The notes: generated by a model from the letters alone, not told the origin. A stretch of 64,000 nucleotides of DNA from Apilactobacillus quenuiae (GCF_002994005.1 NZ_POSN01000004.1:154839-218838), one strand, 5' to 3'; shown: positions 18,739 through 27,892, numbered from the stretch's first letter. Numbers and translations are program-made.

Positions 18739-19365
18739 ATGTTTAAAATAGAGAATTTAAATAAAAGCTTTCAAAATAAACAAATAATTAAAAATATGAA
18801 TTTGTCGGTTAATAGTAATGAAATCTTAGGAATAGTTGGACCTTCAGGAGCTGGTAAAACCACATTACTAAGATGCATTACAGGTTTAGAACCTTTTGAC
18901 TCAGGTGATTTTTATATTGATGATAAAAAAATCGATCCTAGTGATAGTTCTGAAGCACTTATTGGGGTTGTTTTCCAAGATTATGGACTATTTCCAAATT
19001 TAACGGTTATCGATAATATAACTTTAGCTCCACAATTGGTTTTAAAAAAATCAAAAGAAGCTGCAGAAAGTGAAGCTCATAAATTAATTGATCAATTAAA
19101 TTTGGGTGGTAAAGAAACACTATATCCATATCAATTATCAGGCGGTCAAAAGCAACGTGTGGCAATTGTTAGAACTTTGGCAATGCATCCTAAAATTATT
19201 TGCTATGATGAACCAACTTCGGCCTTAGATCCTAAGTTAAGCAAGGAAGTTGGAAATATCATTTTAAGCTTGAAAAAGAAAAATATTACTCAATTAGTTG
19301 TGACTCATGATATTCAATTTGCTAATCAAATTTCTGACAAAATAAAAGAAGTAAAACCAATTTAA
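18739..19365 (+). CDS. Amino-acid ABC transporter ATP-binding protein
   Basis: A 208-residue ABC ATPase. Walker A is GPSGAGKT (residues 34-41), the Q-loop is VFQDYGLFPNLTV, the signature is LSGGQ (133-137), Walker B is CYDEPTSALDP (from residue 155) and the switch His is in VVTHD. It is about 30 residues shorter than most GlnQ/HisP proteins: the helical region after Walker A is condensed and the C-terminus ends soon after the H-loop, but every catalytic motif is intact. The gap to the permease is 12 bases. Confidence 0.94.
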   Translation: MFKIENLNKSFQNKQIIKNMNLSVNSNEILGIVGPSGAGKTTLLRCITGLEPFDSGDFYIDDKKIDPSDSSEALIGVVFQDYGLFPNLTVIDNITLAPQLVLKKSKEAAESEAHKLIDQLNLGGKETLYPYQLSGGQKQRVAIVRTLAMHPKIICYDEPTSALDPKLSKEVGNIILSLKKKNITQLVVTHDIQFANQISDKIKEVKPI

Positions 19366-19380
19366 GAGGTGAAAGCACTT

Positions 19381-20253
19381 ATGAATAAAAAGGTTTATAG
19401 CATTCTAATATTTTTTTTATCTTTTTTATGTATTATGACACTAACAGGATGTCAGTCTTTAACTCAAAGGGCAAATAATCAAGACAATTGGTCTAAAATA
19501 AAGAAAGATAAGAAAGTTACAATTGGACTTGATGTGACATTTGTTCCAATGGGTTATGAAAACAAAAGTGGTCAAATTACAGGCTTTGATGTTGACTTGG
19601 CTAAAGCGGTGTTTAAAAAATATGATATTAAGCCTATTTTTCAACAAATTGATTGGTCAATGAATGTTACTGAATTGCGCAATGGAACTATTGATTTAAT
19701 TTGGAATGGATTTTCTGAGAATCCAGAAAGAAAGAAAAACGTTGCATTTACTAAGCCATATTTATCTAATGAACAAGAATTAGTTACCTTAAAGTCTTCA
19801 CATATCAATAATTTTAATGATATGCATGGTAAAATATTAGGTGCTCAAAGTGGATCTTCAGGGTTAAACGATATAAATAACAACCCTAAGGTTTTAAAAA
19901 ATAAAATTAAAAATAAATATCCTATTTTATATAATTCCTTTACTAATGCTTTTATAGATTTAACCCATGGAAGAATTGATGGGTTGTTAATAGACAGTAA
20001 TTATGCGAATTATTACATTGCTCATCAACATGATCCTTCAATGTATAAAATATCTACTGGAAAATTTCCAGATGAAGAATTTTCTGTTGGATTACGTAAA
20101 GGTGATAAAACAATGAAAAATAAAATTAATAAGGGTCTTAGTGAACTAGCAAAAAATGGTGAATTGGAAAAAATTTGTCGTAAGTGGTTTGGCAAAAAAT
20201 ATAAATCACCATTGTTAAAATTAGAACAACAATCACGACAAAAGGAAGGTTAA
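19381..20253 (+). CDS. Amino-acid ABC transporter substrate-binding lipoprotein
   Basis: A 290-residue family 3 solute-binding protein. The signal peptide ends in the lipobox LTGC (Cys at residue 24), so it is anchored to the outer face of the membrane. The mature part shows the family blocks VTIGLDVTFVPMGYENKSGQITGFDVDLAKAV and, near the end, FSVGLRKGDKTMKNKINKGLSELAKNGELEKICRKWFG. The start is the ATG at 19381 after AGAGGTG, not the GTG within that site. Substrate cannot be read with certainty; the operon's T-box should reveal it. Confidence 0.93.
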   Translation: MNKKVYSILIFFLSFLCIMTLTGCQSLTQRANNQDNWSKIKKDKKVTIGLDVTFVPMGYENKSGQITGFDVDLAKAVFKKYDIKPIFQQIDWSMNVTELRNGTIDLIWNGFSENPERKKNVAFTKPYLSNEQELVTLKSSHINNFNDMHGKILGAQSGSSGLNDINNNPKVLKNKIKNKYPILYNSFTNAFIDLTHGRIDGLLIDSNYANYYIAHQHDPSMYKISTGKFPDEEFSVGLRKGDKTMKNKINKGLSELAKNGELEKICRKWFGKKYKSPLLKLEQQSRQKEG

Positions 20254-20256
20254 ATA

Positions 20257-21516
20257 TTGCAAAAATATATTTCAAATGGATTTAGTTTAAATACTATTCA
20301 TGAAGATAAATTTAAAACAATCACAATTACTTGTGATTTAATCGAGCCCTTGAATATCAATGATTTTGCAAAAAGGGCATTGTTAGCTGAGCTTTTTGAA
20401 ACTAACAATGCAGATTATCCAACGCAGACTAAATTGGCTCGTCAATTATCTAAAATGTATGGTGCTAGCTTTGGTACTAATCTATTAAGATATGGGAATC
20501 TATCAATTATTAGAATAAATTTGAGCATTCCTAACCCTAAATTTATTCCTGGAAATCATGCCTTATTACTAAGGGATGCAATTAATTTTTTGAATTCAAT
20601 ATTAATGCGTCCTTTAGTATCTAATAATGCTTTTGATAATGATACTTTTAATTTGCAAAAATCAAATATGCAAAAATATATTTCTTCTATTACTGACGAT
20701 AAACAATATTATTCATCAGTTAAACTTAAAGAATATTATTATCAAAATGATAATCGAGGAAAGTTTTTATTTGGTGATGTTAGTCAATACGATAAAATTA
20801 ACTCTTCCGATGAATATCAATATTATAAAAGTGTTATAAAACAAGATAATCTTAGAATTTCAGTATTAGGTGATTTTGATGATGAAACATTAATGTCTTA
20901 CATTAATCAGATTAATATATCCAATCGTGATAAGATTTACAAAATAGATTATTATAAACATGCTGAATCTGAAGTGAAATGTATTACTGAAGATACAAAT
21001 GCTACGCAAAGTAATCTTAATATGGCATATAATTTTCCAGTTTACTATGATTCTGATGATTTTTTTGCTGCATTATTATTTAATGCTATATTTGGTGGTA
21101 GTTCTCAATCTAAACTTTTTAAAAATGTTAGGGAAAAATACAGCTTAGCATATTACGCTAACAGCATGTTTAACTCTTTAAACGGTGTTATGATGATTAA
21201 TTCTGGCATTGATGCTAGTAATGCTAAAAAGGTTCAATCCATAATTAACGAACAATTAAAGGCTATTCAAAATAAAAATATTAATGTTGACATTTTAAAA
21301 AGCGTTAAAGCCGAAATGATCAGTTCTAAAAAAGCTATTTTAGATAATCCTAGACAAAGCTTAGAACAAGAATTTGCTAACTCATTGTTAAATAGAAAAC
21401 TTAGTTTTGAACAGTGGTGTGAAAATATTGATTCAGTTAGTATTGATGAAATTGCTAAGGTTGCCCAAAAAGTTGATTTACAAACTGTTTTCTTATTGAA
21501 GGGAGATAATAAATAA
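20257..21516 (+). CDS. M16-like protein YmfF, catalytically inactive half
   Basis: A 419-residue protein of the insulinase (M16) fold whose HxxEH zinc motif is absent from the expected N-terminal helix (AKRALLAELFE). It is followed two bases later by an M16 protein that has the motif, so the two likely form the heterodimer known from other paired M16 enzymes. In Bacillus subtilis the equivalents, YmfF and YmfH, are required for 5-aminopentanol modification of elongation factor P. The start is TTG at 20257, five bases after AAGGAAGG, right after the transporter stop. The conserved NAIFGGSSQSKLFKNVREKYSLAYYANS block is clear. Confidence 0.88.
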   Translation: MQKYISNGFSLNTIHEDKFKTITITCDLIEPLNINDFAKRALLAELFETNNADYPTQTKLARQLSKMYGASFGTNLLRYGNLSIIRINLSIPNPKFIPGNHALLLRDAINFLNSILMRPLVSNNAFDNDTFNLQKSNMQKYISSITDDKQYYSSVKLKEYYYQNDNRGKFLFGDVSQYDKINSSDEYQYYKSVIKQDNLRISVLGDFDDETLMSYINQINISNRDKIYKIDYYKHAESEVKCITEDTNATQSNLNMAYNFPVYYDSDDFFAALLFNAIFGGSSQSKLFKNVREKYSLAYYANSMFNSLNGVMMINSGIDASNAKKVQSIINEQLKAIQNKNINVDILKSVKAEMISSKKAILDNPRQSLEQEFANSLLNRKLSFEQWCENIDSVSIDEIAKVAQKVDLQTVFLLKGDNK

Positions 21517-21518
21517 AA

Positions 21519-22796
21519 ATGATAGAATTTAAATATCCTCAATATAATGAAAATGTTTATAAAGAACAATTAAAAAATGGCCTTACAGTCGTTATTGAAC
21601 CTAAAAAAGGTTTTCAAAAAACTTATGCTTCTTTAACTGTAAAATATGGTTCAATTGATAATACTTTTATTAGTTATGATGATGAAAAGAAAGAGATGCC
21701 AGCTGGAATTGCCCATTTTTTAGAACATAAAATGTTTGATAAAGATGGCTATGATGCGATGGATATTTTTTCTAAATATGGTGCTAGCTCTAATGCTTTC
21801 ACTAGTTTTAATCGTACTAGCTATTTGTTTTCTTGTACCAATTACATTAAGGAAAATTTGAATACATTGCTTGATTTTGTTCAAGAGCCTTATTTTAATG
21901 ATAAAAAAGTTGATAAAGAAAAAGGTATTATTGCTCAAGAAATAAAAATGTATAATAATGATCCCAATGCGTCGTTATATTTCAATACAATTCAAAATAT
22001 GTATCCTGATAGCCATTTGAATGTTGACATTGCTGGGACTGTAAAATCTATCAAAAAAATTACCTCTGATGATTTATATACTGCTCATAAGACTTTTTAT
22101 CAACCGTCTAATATGCAGTTAAATATTGTTGGTAATGTTAATCCTGAAAAAGTGTTGAAAATAGTTATGGAAAATCAGAAAAAACATAATTTTTTACCTG
22201 CACAAAAAATTAAAAGAATTCAACCTTTATCTAAAAGAATTAATTATTTTAATCAAAGAAAAATGGATGTCTTTGGTACTAAAGTTGCTGTTGGTATTAA
22301 AGGTGATTCAGAATTGGGGAAAGATATTAAGTATGAGTTATCAATTTCATTACTTTTAGAAATATTGTTTTCTGAAGATTCTGATAATTACGCTTATTTA
22401 TATAATAATGGTATTATTGATGACTCGTTTGGCTTTGACTTTGATTGTAATAAAAATTTTAATTTTGCTATTATTGCTGGAGATACTGAATATCCAAATG
22501 ATTTTATAATGAATATCAAAAAGATTTTAATAAATGCAATTAGTAACTTAGATAACTATATTGACGAATTAGAACTAATAAAACGTGAAGAAATTGGTCA
22601 ACATATTTTGATTATGAATTCTATTGAAGCAACGGCCAATAATTTAGGCGATAGTGATAATAATTTTGTGAATTTATTTGATGAAGTAAATTTGATTAAT
22701 AATATTACGATTGATAATTTAAAAGAATATGGTTCTAAATTTATATTAGATGAGAATATTATTTCTAATGTAATTTTTCCATATTCTGACAAATAA
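21519..22796 (+). CDS. M16 family metallopeptidase YmfH
   Basis: A 425-residue M16 protein with the inverted zinc motif HFLEH (residues 66-70) and the downstream Glu ligand in AQEIKMYNND (E141), 75 residues from the first His as usual. It should be the catalytic partner of the motif-less protein encoded two bases upstream. Related Bacillus genes act in EF-P modification; in that species a reductase gene, ymfI, follows, but here rodZ comes next. No secretion signal is present, so the pair is cytosolic. The ATG follows GGGAG. Confidence 0.9.
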   Translation: MIEFKYPQYNENVYKEQLKNGLTVVIEPKKGFQKTYASLTVKYGSIDNTFISYDDEKKEMPAGIAHFLEHKMFDKDGYDAMDIFSKYGASSNAFTSFNRTSYLFSCTNYIKENLNTLLDFVQEPYFNDKKVDKEKGIIAQEIKMYNNDPNASLYFNTIQNMYPDSHLNVDIAGTVKSIKKITSDDLYTAHKTFYQPSNMQLNIVGNVNPEKVLKIVMENQKKHNFLPAQKIKRIQPLSKRINYFNQRKMDVFGTKVAVGIKGDSELGKDIKYELSISLLLEILFSEDSDNYAYLYNNGIIDDSFGFDFDCNKNFNFAIIAGDTEYPNDFIMNIKKILINAISNLDNYIDELELIKREEIGQHILIMNSIEATANNLGDSDNNFVNLFDEVNLINNITIDNLKEYGSKFILDENIISNVIFPYSDK

Positions 22797-22827
22797 TTAT
22801 TTTAATGCCTAATTATTGGTTATGTTA

Positions 22828-22836
22828 TGATATACT
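22828..22836 (+). promoter_or_regulatory. Extended -10 promoter of rodZ (candidate)
   Basis: TGATATACT (TG-n-TATACT) 38 bases before rodZ; no good -35 is present. Confidence 0.45.
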
Positions 22837-22873
22837 AAAATTATGAAAAATATATTTAAGTGGAGTAATTTCT

Positions 22874-23737
22874 ATGGCAAAAGATGAAAACAAAGAAGTA
22901 GAAATCGGTAAATCACTACATGATGCACGTGTTGCAAAAGGTATGTCATTAGACGATGTGCAAAAGATTACCAAAATTCAGGCTCATTATTTAGAAGCAA
23001 TTGAAAATGAAGAATTTTCAGAATTACCAGGAGACTTTTATGTTAGAGCTTTCATTAAACAATATGCTGATACTGTAGGTATTGATGGAATGGAATTACT
23101 TAGTGAACATGATGATAGTTTACCTGATACTCAGACTGAAGAATATAGTCAGAAAGTTTCAGAGGATACTTTATCCAAACGTTCTAATCGTCAAAATAAA
23201 GAAGAAAGAATAAATTCTTTTAGAAAATTCATTCCAATCATCGGAACTATTATTATTGTATTAATTGTTGTTTTTGTTATATGGGGGATTGTTGCTAAAA
23301 CTAACAAATCTTCTGATACTAATATTAATAATAATAGTTCTGTATCAGTTAGTGGTTCTTCTGAAAACGTTAAATCATCAAATGATAACCATAATAAAAA
23401 ACACAGTAAAAAAGTTACTTCTAAAAAGGATGTTAACAATACTACTATTAAAAAATTAAACTCAACTGAATATGAAGTTAGTGGAAGTAAAAACAATACG
23501 ATTAAATTAGATGCAAGCAATCGTGCTTGGTCATCTATTTCAACTAATGGTAAGTCACTATTTTCAGGATCTCAAGAAGCTGGTAATAGAAAGGCTGTGA
23601 AATTACCTAATGGTACAAAAGATGTTTCTATGTCATTAGGGAATGTACCATCAACTAAGATTTTTATTAACAATAAGTTACTAAATCTTGATAAAAGTGT
23701 ACCTATGACTACTGTTTTAACTATAAAATTTAAATAA
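22874..23737 (+). CDS. rodZ: RodZ-type cell-shape protein (YmfM), HTH plus membrane anchor
   Basis: A 287-residue bitopic membrane protein. Residues about 8-75 form a Cro/CI-like helix-turn-helix with the RodZ signature GKSLHDARVAKGMSLDDVQKITKIQAHYLEAIENEEF. A basic stretch precedes a transmembrane helix (about 118-140), followed by a Ser/Asn/Lys-rich linker and a small extracellular C-terminal domain (DUF4115 type). In rods the helix-turn-helix binds MreB. The ATG has GTGGAG upstream. It sits between ymfH and pgsA as in other Bacilli and ends at a terminator. Confidence 0.92.
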   Translation: MAKDENKEVEIGKSLHDARVAKGMSLDDVQKITKIQAHYLEAIENEEFSELPGDFYVRAFIKQYADTVGIDGMELLSEHDDSLPDTQTEEYSQKVSEDTLSKRSNRQNKEERINSFRKFIPIIGTIIIVLIVVFVIWGIVAKTNKSSDTNINNNSSVSVSGSSENVKSSNDNHNKKHSKKVTSKKDVNNTTIKKLNSTEYEVSGSKNNTIKLDASNRAWSSISTNGKSLFSGSQEAGNRKAVKLPNGTKDVSMSLGNVPSTKIFINNKLLNLDKSVPMTTVLTIKFK

Positions 23738-23761
23738 AAAGGGCTTAATAGCCCTTTTTTT
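23737..23761 (+). terminator. Terminator after rodZ
   Basis: AAAAGGGCT/AGCCCTTTT stem with a TA-rich loop and a seven-T tail, beginning at the rodZ stop codon. Confidence 0.88.
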
Positions 23762-23792
23762 AATCTTACATATTAAAAAGGAGATTTATATT

Positions 23793-24374
23793 TTGAATTT
23801 ACCGAATAAATTAACATTGATTAGAATTATCATGATTCCTATTTTTATTTTATTATTGGCATTTCCCTTAAACTTAGGAACTACTATTTTACTTGGTACA
23901 ACAGTTCCTGTCGTTAGGATTATGGGTGCAATTATATTTGCAGTGGCATGTATTACTGACTTTTTGGATGGTCAAATTGCTCGTAAAAATCATTTAGTTA
24001 CTAATTTTGGAAAATTTGCTGATCCTCTAGCTGATAAAATGATTGTAATGTCAGCTTTTATTATTTTAGTATCATATGGTTTAGTTCCTTCATGGGTAGC
24101 TGCAATCATCGTATGTCGTGAGTTGGCAGTTACTGGATTAAGGCTAATAGCTGTTGAAAATGATGGGAAAGTAATTTCTGCAGCTTGGCCTGGTAAGATT
24201 AAAACCGCAAGTCAAATGATTTCAATTATTCTTCTATTAATGAATGACTTCATTGTATTACCATTTAATCTTGGTTTAGGAACAATCATATTGTATATCT
24301 GCTTGTTCTTCACAGTTTATTCGGGAATTGAATATTTTGTAAGAAGTAAAGACTTATTTGCTGATTCTTTTTAA
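23793..24374 (+). CDS. pgsA: CDP-diacylglycerol--glycerol-3-phosphate 3-phosphatidyltransferase
   Basis: A 193-residue integral membrane enzyme that makes phosphatidylglycerol phosphate, the committed step of anionic phospholipid synthesis. The CDP-alcohol phosphotransferase motif DG-x2-AR-x8-G-x3-D-x3-D is complete: D59, G60, A63, R64, G73, D77, D81. The rest is mostly hydrophobic helices. The start is TTG at 23793 after AAAAGGAG; no ATG is available near the expected N-terminus NLPNKLTLIRI. Confidence 0.96.
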   Translation: MNLPNKLTLIRIIMIPIFILLLAFPLNLGTTILLGTTVPVVRIMGAIIFAVACITDFLDGQIARKNHLVTNFGKFADPLADKMIVMSAFIILVSYGLVPSWVAAIIVCRELAVTGLRLIAVENDGKVISAAWPGKIKTASQMISIILLLMNDFIVLPFNLGLGTIILYICLFFTVYSGIEYFVRSKDLFADSF

Positions 24375-24424
24375 ACAAATATATTACTATATTACGTATT
24401 TTAATATTGAAAGGTCGAATAATA

Positions 24425-24895
24425 ATGAATATTGATGCTTCAATTATTAAGAACTTTATTAACGATGATATATCTATTACTGCTGCAGAGAGTTTAACTG
24501 CAGGCCTGTTTCAATCTACTTTAGGTAATATTTCAGGGGTCTCTGCAATTTTTCCTGGTGGCTTTGTAACTTATTCAAATTCTGCTAAAGAGTTACTATT
24601 AGATATTCCAGAAAATATTATCAGCGATAATGGAGTTGTTTCTGAGCAAACTGCAATTTTGATGGCTAAGCAAGCTAAGAAAAAAATGATTACTAATGTC
24701 GGAGTTTCTTTTACAGGAGTAGCAGGTCCAGACTCTTTAGAAAACAATCCGGCTGGTACGGTTTTTATAGGAATGGATTACTTAAATCGTTTACCTTATT
24801 CTAAAGAGTTTCATTTCAATGGAAATCGTAATGATGTAAGGGCTAAGTCAGTTATTGCTGCTCTTAAAATGCTTGCCGATGAGTATAATAAATAG
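24425..24895 (+). CDS. CinA C-terminal domain protein (PncC-type nicotinamide-nucleotide amidase)
   Basis: A 156-residue protein that covers only the C-terminal domain of CinA. The conserved blocks are present: TAAESLTAGLFQSTLG with the nucleophile Ser, VFPGGFVTYSNSAK-like FPGGFVTYSNSAKELLL, and VSFTGVAGPDS. Standalone versions deamidate nicotinamide mononucleotide. In most lactobacilli the gene before recA encodes the full two-domain CinA of about 415 residues; here the N-terminal domain (COG1058) is missing and nothing of it remains between pgsA and this gene (50 bases). The ATG at 24425 follows GAAAGG; a TTG six codons upstream overlaps that site. Confidence 0.9.
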   Translation: MNIDASIIKNFINDDISITAAESLTAGLFQSTLGNISGVSAIFPGGFVTYSNSAKELLLDIPENIISDNGVVSEQTAILMAKQAKKKMITNVGVSFTGVAGPDSLENNPAGTVFIGMDYLNRLPYSKEFHFNGNRNDVRAKSVIAALKMLADEYNK

Positions 24896-24897
24896 TG

Positions 24898-24910
24898 CGA
24901 ACATTTGTTC
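24898..24910 (+). promoter_or_regulatory. SOS (LexA) box of recA
   Basis: CGAACATTTGTTC is a perfect inverted repeat with the CGAAC-n4-GTTC core of the Gram-positive LexA box. It lies eight bases upstream of the recA -35 box, so LexA should repress recA here. Confidence 0.8.
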
Positions 24911-24918
24911 ATTTTTAC

Positions 24919-24947
24919 TTGCTTTTTGTATTATAGATTAGTATAGT
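24919..24947 (+). promoter_or_regulatory. Promoter of recA
   Basis: TTGCTT (24919-24924), exactly 17 bases, TATAGT (24942-24947), immediately after the LexA box. Confidence 0.7.
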
Positions 24948-24996
24948 GTAAATATTGAATATTTAGGAATAAAGTATTTTTAAAGGAGGTCATTGA

Positions 24997-26052
24997 ATGG
25001 CTGATGAACGTAAAGCCGCTCTAGATGGTGCCTTAAAGCGAATTGAAAAGGAATTCGGTAAAGGTTCTATTATGAGAATGGGAGATCGTGGTGACACTAG
25101 AATTTCAACAATTCCAACTGGTTCGCTTGCATTGGACAATGCACTTGGAGTAGGTGGATTTCCTCGTGGAAGAATTGTTGAGATTTATGGACCTGAAAGT
25201 TCTGGTAAAACAACACTTGCGTTACAAGCGGTTGCTGAAGTGCAAAAGCAAGGCGGAACTGCTGCTTATATTGATGCTGAAAACGCATTAGATCCAGTTT
25301 ATGCTACTAATTTAGGCGTTAATATTGATGAATTGTTGTTATCACAACCTGATACTGGTGAACAAGGACTTCAAATTTGTGATGCCCTAGTTTCTAGTGG
25401 TGCTGTTGATATAGTAGTAGTTGATTCTGTTGCTGCATTAGTACCACGTGCAGAAATTGAAGGTGAAATGGGTGATGCCCATGTTGGATTGCAAGCTCGT
25501 TTAATGTCACAAGCTCTTAGGAAACTATCTGGATCTATTAATAAAACTAAAACTATTGCTCTATTTATTAATCAAATTAGAGAAAAAGTTGGAGTTATGT
25601 TTGGTAATCCTGAAACAACTCCTGGTGGTCGTGCTTTGAAATTTTATTCAACGATTCGATTAGATATCAGAAGAGCAGAACAAATTAAAAATGGTACTGA
25701 TGTTATAGGTAATCGTACCAAAATTAAGGTTGCTAAAAACAAGGTAGCTCCTCCATTCAAACGTGTTGAAGTTGATATTATGTATGGGGAAGGTATTTCT
25801 CAAACTGGTGAATTAGTAGATATGGCCGTTGACCAAGATATTATTAATAAATCAGGTTCTTGGTATTCATACGGAGATGAACGTATTGGACAAGGTAGAG
25901 AAAATGCTAAGCAATACTTAGTTGATAATCCTGACAAAATGAGTGAAATTAACAAAAAAGTTCGTGTTGCTTATGGTATGGATGAAGATGACTCCAAAGA
26001 AGAATCTGATGACAATAAATCCAAAGATAGTAAGCAAACTGAAAATAAATAG
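24997..26052 (+). CDS. recA: Recombinase RecA
   Basis: A 351-residue strand-exchange ATPase. Walker A GPESSGKT is at residues 65-72; the MAW motif region, the LexA-coprotease-linked core and DNA-binding loop L2 ([25 protein letters not shown]) are intact. The last 25 residues form the usual acidic, disordered tail ([13 protein letters not shown]). The ATG follows AAAGGAGG with good spacing. It is transcribed from its own SOS-controlled promoter and ends in a strong terminator. Confidence 0.99.
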   Translation: MADERKAALDGALKRIEKEFGKGSIMRMGDRGDTRISTIPTGSLALDNALGVGGFPRGRIVEIYGPESSGKTTLALQAVAEVQKQGGTAAYIDAENALDPVYATNLGVNIDELLLSQPDTGEQGLQICDALVSSGAVDIVVVDSVAALVPRAEIEGEMGDAHVGLQARLMSQALRKLSGSINKTKTIALFINQIREKVGVMFGNPETTPGGRALKFYSTIRLDIRRAEQIKNGTDVIGNRTKIKVAKNKVAPPFKRVEVDIMYGEGISQTGELVDMAVDQDIINKSGSWYSYGDERIGQGRENAKQYLVDNPDKMSEINKKVRVAYGMDEDDSKEESDDNKSKDSKQTENK

Positions 26053-26057
26053 TTAAT

Positions 26058-26104
26058 AAAAATAGAGTTATTTAGTTATTAATGCTAAATAACTCTATTT
26101 TTTA
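26058..26104 (+). terminator. Terminator after recA
   Basis: A 17-bp perfect stem (AAAATAGAGTTATTTAG and its complement) with a short loop and a run of T. Confidence 0.9.
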
Positions 26105-26136
26105 GCTTAATATCGATGTTTATTAAAGTAGATATA

Positions 26137-26165
26137 TTGACACTTTTATCAGTAAAATTTAAAAT
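26137..26165 (+). promoter_or_regulatory. Promoter of rny
   Basis: Perfect -35 TTGACA (26137-26142), 17-base spacer, TAAAAT (26160-26165); an AT-rich leader of about 75 bases follows before the ribosome binding site GGAGGTG. Confidence 0.75.
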
Positions 26166-26247
26166 ATAGTAGTACTTAAATAATTTAATTACACTTAAAA
26201 TATAGTTTAATTCATTTTTTGATGGTTTGGAGGTGTAACTTAATTCT

Positions 26248-27813
26248 ATGAATTATATATTAATTGATATAATCCTCGTAATCATCGCTGTTGTTTTGGG
26301 TACCTTTATTGGTATGTTTTTACACAAAAACATAGTTGAGAAAAAGTTGGCTATTGCTCATAAAAGTGCTAAAGACATCTTAGATAATGCTGAAAGACAA
26401 GCAAAAACATCTTCTAAAGAAAAAATTCTTGAAGCTAAAGAAAAAAGTAATCAGTATCGTTCTAATATTGAAAAAGAAATTAAGCAAAGACGTTTAGAAG
26501 TACAAAGACAAGAAAATCGCTTAATTCAACGAGAAGATGCTTTGGATAGAAAAGATGATGCTTTCGATAAAAGGGAAGATTCTCTCAATAAAAGAGATGA
26601 AAAACTTAACGCTAATCAAAAGAAGTTGGAGCAAAGACAGCAGGAAGCCAATAACTTGGTTGAACAACGTCAAACTGAATTGGAAAAAATATCTGCACTT
26701 TCTCAAGATGAAGCCAAGGGCTTAATTATTAAAGAAACTAGCGACAAATTAGCAGATGAGAGGGCTAAGATGGTTAAAGATAGTTATAATGAAGCCCAAA
26801 AAGAAGCAACTACCAATGCTAAAAATCTTGTGATTGAAGCAATACAACAAAGTGCTGCTGATATTGTGTCTGAGACTACTGTTTCAGTAGTTACTCTACC
26901 AAGTGATGATATGAAAGGTCGTATTATTGGTAGAGAAGGTCGTAATATTCGTACTTTTGAAACCCTTACGGGGATCGATTTAGTAATTGATGATACTCCA
27001 GAAGCTGTTGTATTAAGTGGATTTGATCCAATTAGACGTGAAGTTGCTAAAATGGCATTAGAAAAATTAATTAAAGATGGTCGTATTCATCCAGCTCGTA
27101 TTGAAGAAATGGTTGATAAAAGTCGCCGTGAACTTGATGAAAAGATTCAGGAAATTGGTGAAGAAACTGTCTTTGACTTAGGAATTCATTCTATGAATCC
27201 TGAAATGATTGGAATGATTGGTAAATTGAAATTCAAGATTTACTATGGTAGAAATGTATTAAGTCATTCAATCGAAGTCGCAAAATTATCTGGTGTATTA
27301 GCATCTGAACTTGGTGAAGATGTTGTTTTAGCAAAACGTGCAGGATTATTACATGAAATTGGTCGCTCTGTTAATAATGAAACTGAAGGTTCTCATATTG
27401 ATATCGGAATTGATTTAGCTAAAAAATATCATGAAAGTCCAGCTATTATTGATTCAATCGCCAGCGATGACGAAAATAGGAAACCTAAGTATATTATTTC
27501 AGAATTAGTAAGTATTGCTAATAAAATTGCAATTTCGAGACCTGGTGCTAAAAGTAAGTCATTAGAAAGCTTTGTTCATCGTCTTGAAAGTCTTGAAAAA
27601 ATTGGAGATAGCTTTGATCAAGTTAAAAAAAGCTATGCTATTCAGGCAGGTCGAGAAATTCGCATAATTGTTAAACCAGATAAATTATCTGATACGCAAG
27701 CAATTGTTTTAGCAAGAGACATAAAAAATAAAATTGAATCTGATATGGAATATCCAGGACATATTAAGGTGACAATTATTAGAGAAGTAAGATCAATTGA
27801 ATATGCAAAATAA
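26248..27813 (+). CDS. rny: Ribonuclease Y, with degenerate HD-domain metal ligands
   Basis: A 521-residue protein with the full RNase Y layout: N-terminal transmembrane helix (about 4-24), long charged coiled coil (about 30-200), KH domain (VVTLPSDDMKGRIIGREGRNIRTFE, GxxG intact) and HD domain. RNase Y is the membrane-bound endonuclease starting mRNA decay in many Firmicutes. The HD domain keeps H340, H369 and H383 but the signature HD is HE (E370), the conserved HH of IASHHGD is DD (D407, D408), and the Asp of the AAADALSAARPG block is Asn (N425, in SIANKIAISRPG). Those residues bind the catalytic metals in related proteins, so the nuclease may be weak or inactive, although the rest of the domain and the C-terminus are well conserved. 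The frame is clean. Confidence 0.95.
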   Translation: MNYILIDIILVIIAVVLGTFIGMFLHKNIVEKKLAIAHKSAKDILDNAERQAKTSSKEKILEAKEKSNQYRSNIEKEIKQRRLEVQRQENRLIQREDALDRKDDAFDKREDSLNKRDEKLNANQKKLEQRQQEANNLVEQRQTELEKISALSQDEAKGLIIKETSDKLADERAKMVKDSYNEAQKEATTNAKNLVIEAIQQSAADIVSETTVSVVTLPSDDMKGRIIGREGRNIRTFETLTGIDLVIDDTPEAVVLSGFDPIRREVAKMALEKLIKDGRIHPARIEEMVDKSRRELDEKIQEIGEETVFDLGIHSMNPEMIGMIGKLKFKIYYGRNVLSHSIEVAKLSGVLASELGEDVVLAKRAGLLHEIGRSVNNETEGSHIDIGIDLAKKYHESPAIIDSIASDDENRKPKYIISELVSIANKIAISRPGAKSKSLESFVHRLESLEKIGDSFDQVKKSYAIQAGREIRIIVKPDKLSDTQAIVLARDIKNKIESDMEYPGHIKVTIIREVRSIEYAK

Positions 27814-27836
27814 AAAAGGCCAAATGGCCTTTTTTA
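27812..27836 (+). terminator. Terminator after rny
   Basis: AAAAAAGGCC/GGCCTTTTTT with an AAAT loop, starting at the stop codon. Confidence 0.88.
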
Positions 27837-27892
27837 TTTTTGCTAAATCGGTGTAAAATTGACATTATATAAATAATGAATTGAGGATAAAT

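Noticed and set aside
23191-23520. 109-codon minus-strand frame opposite rodZ
   Set aside because: It mirrors the low-complexity Ser/Asn/Lys linker of rodZ; no binding site and no independent coding signal.
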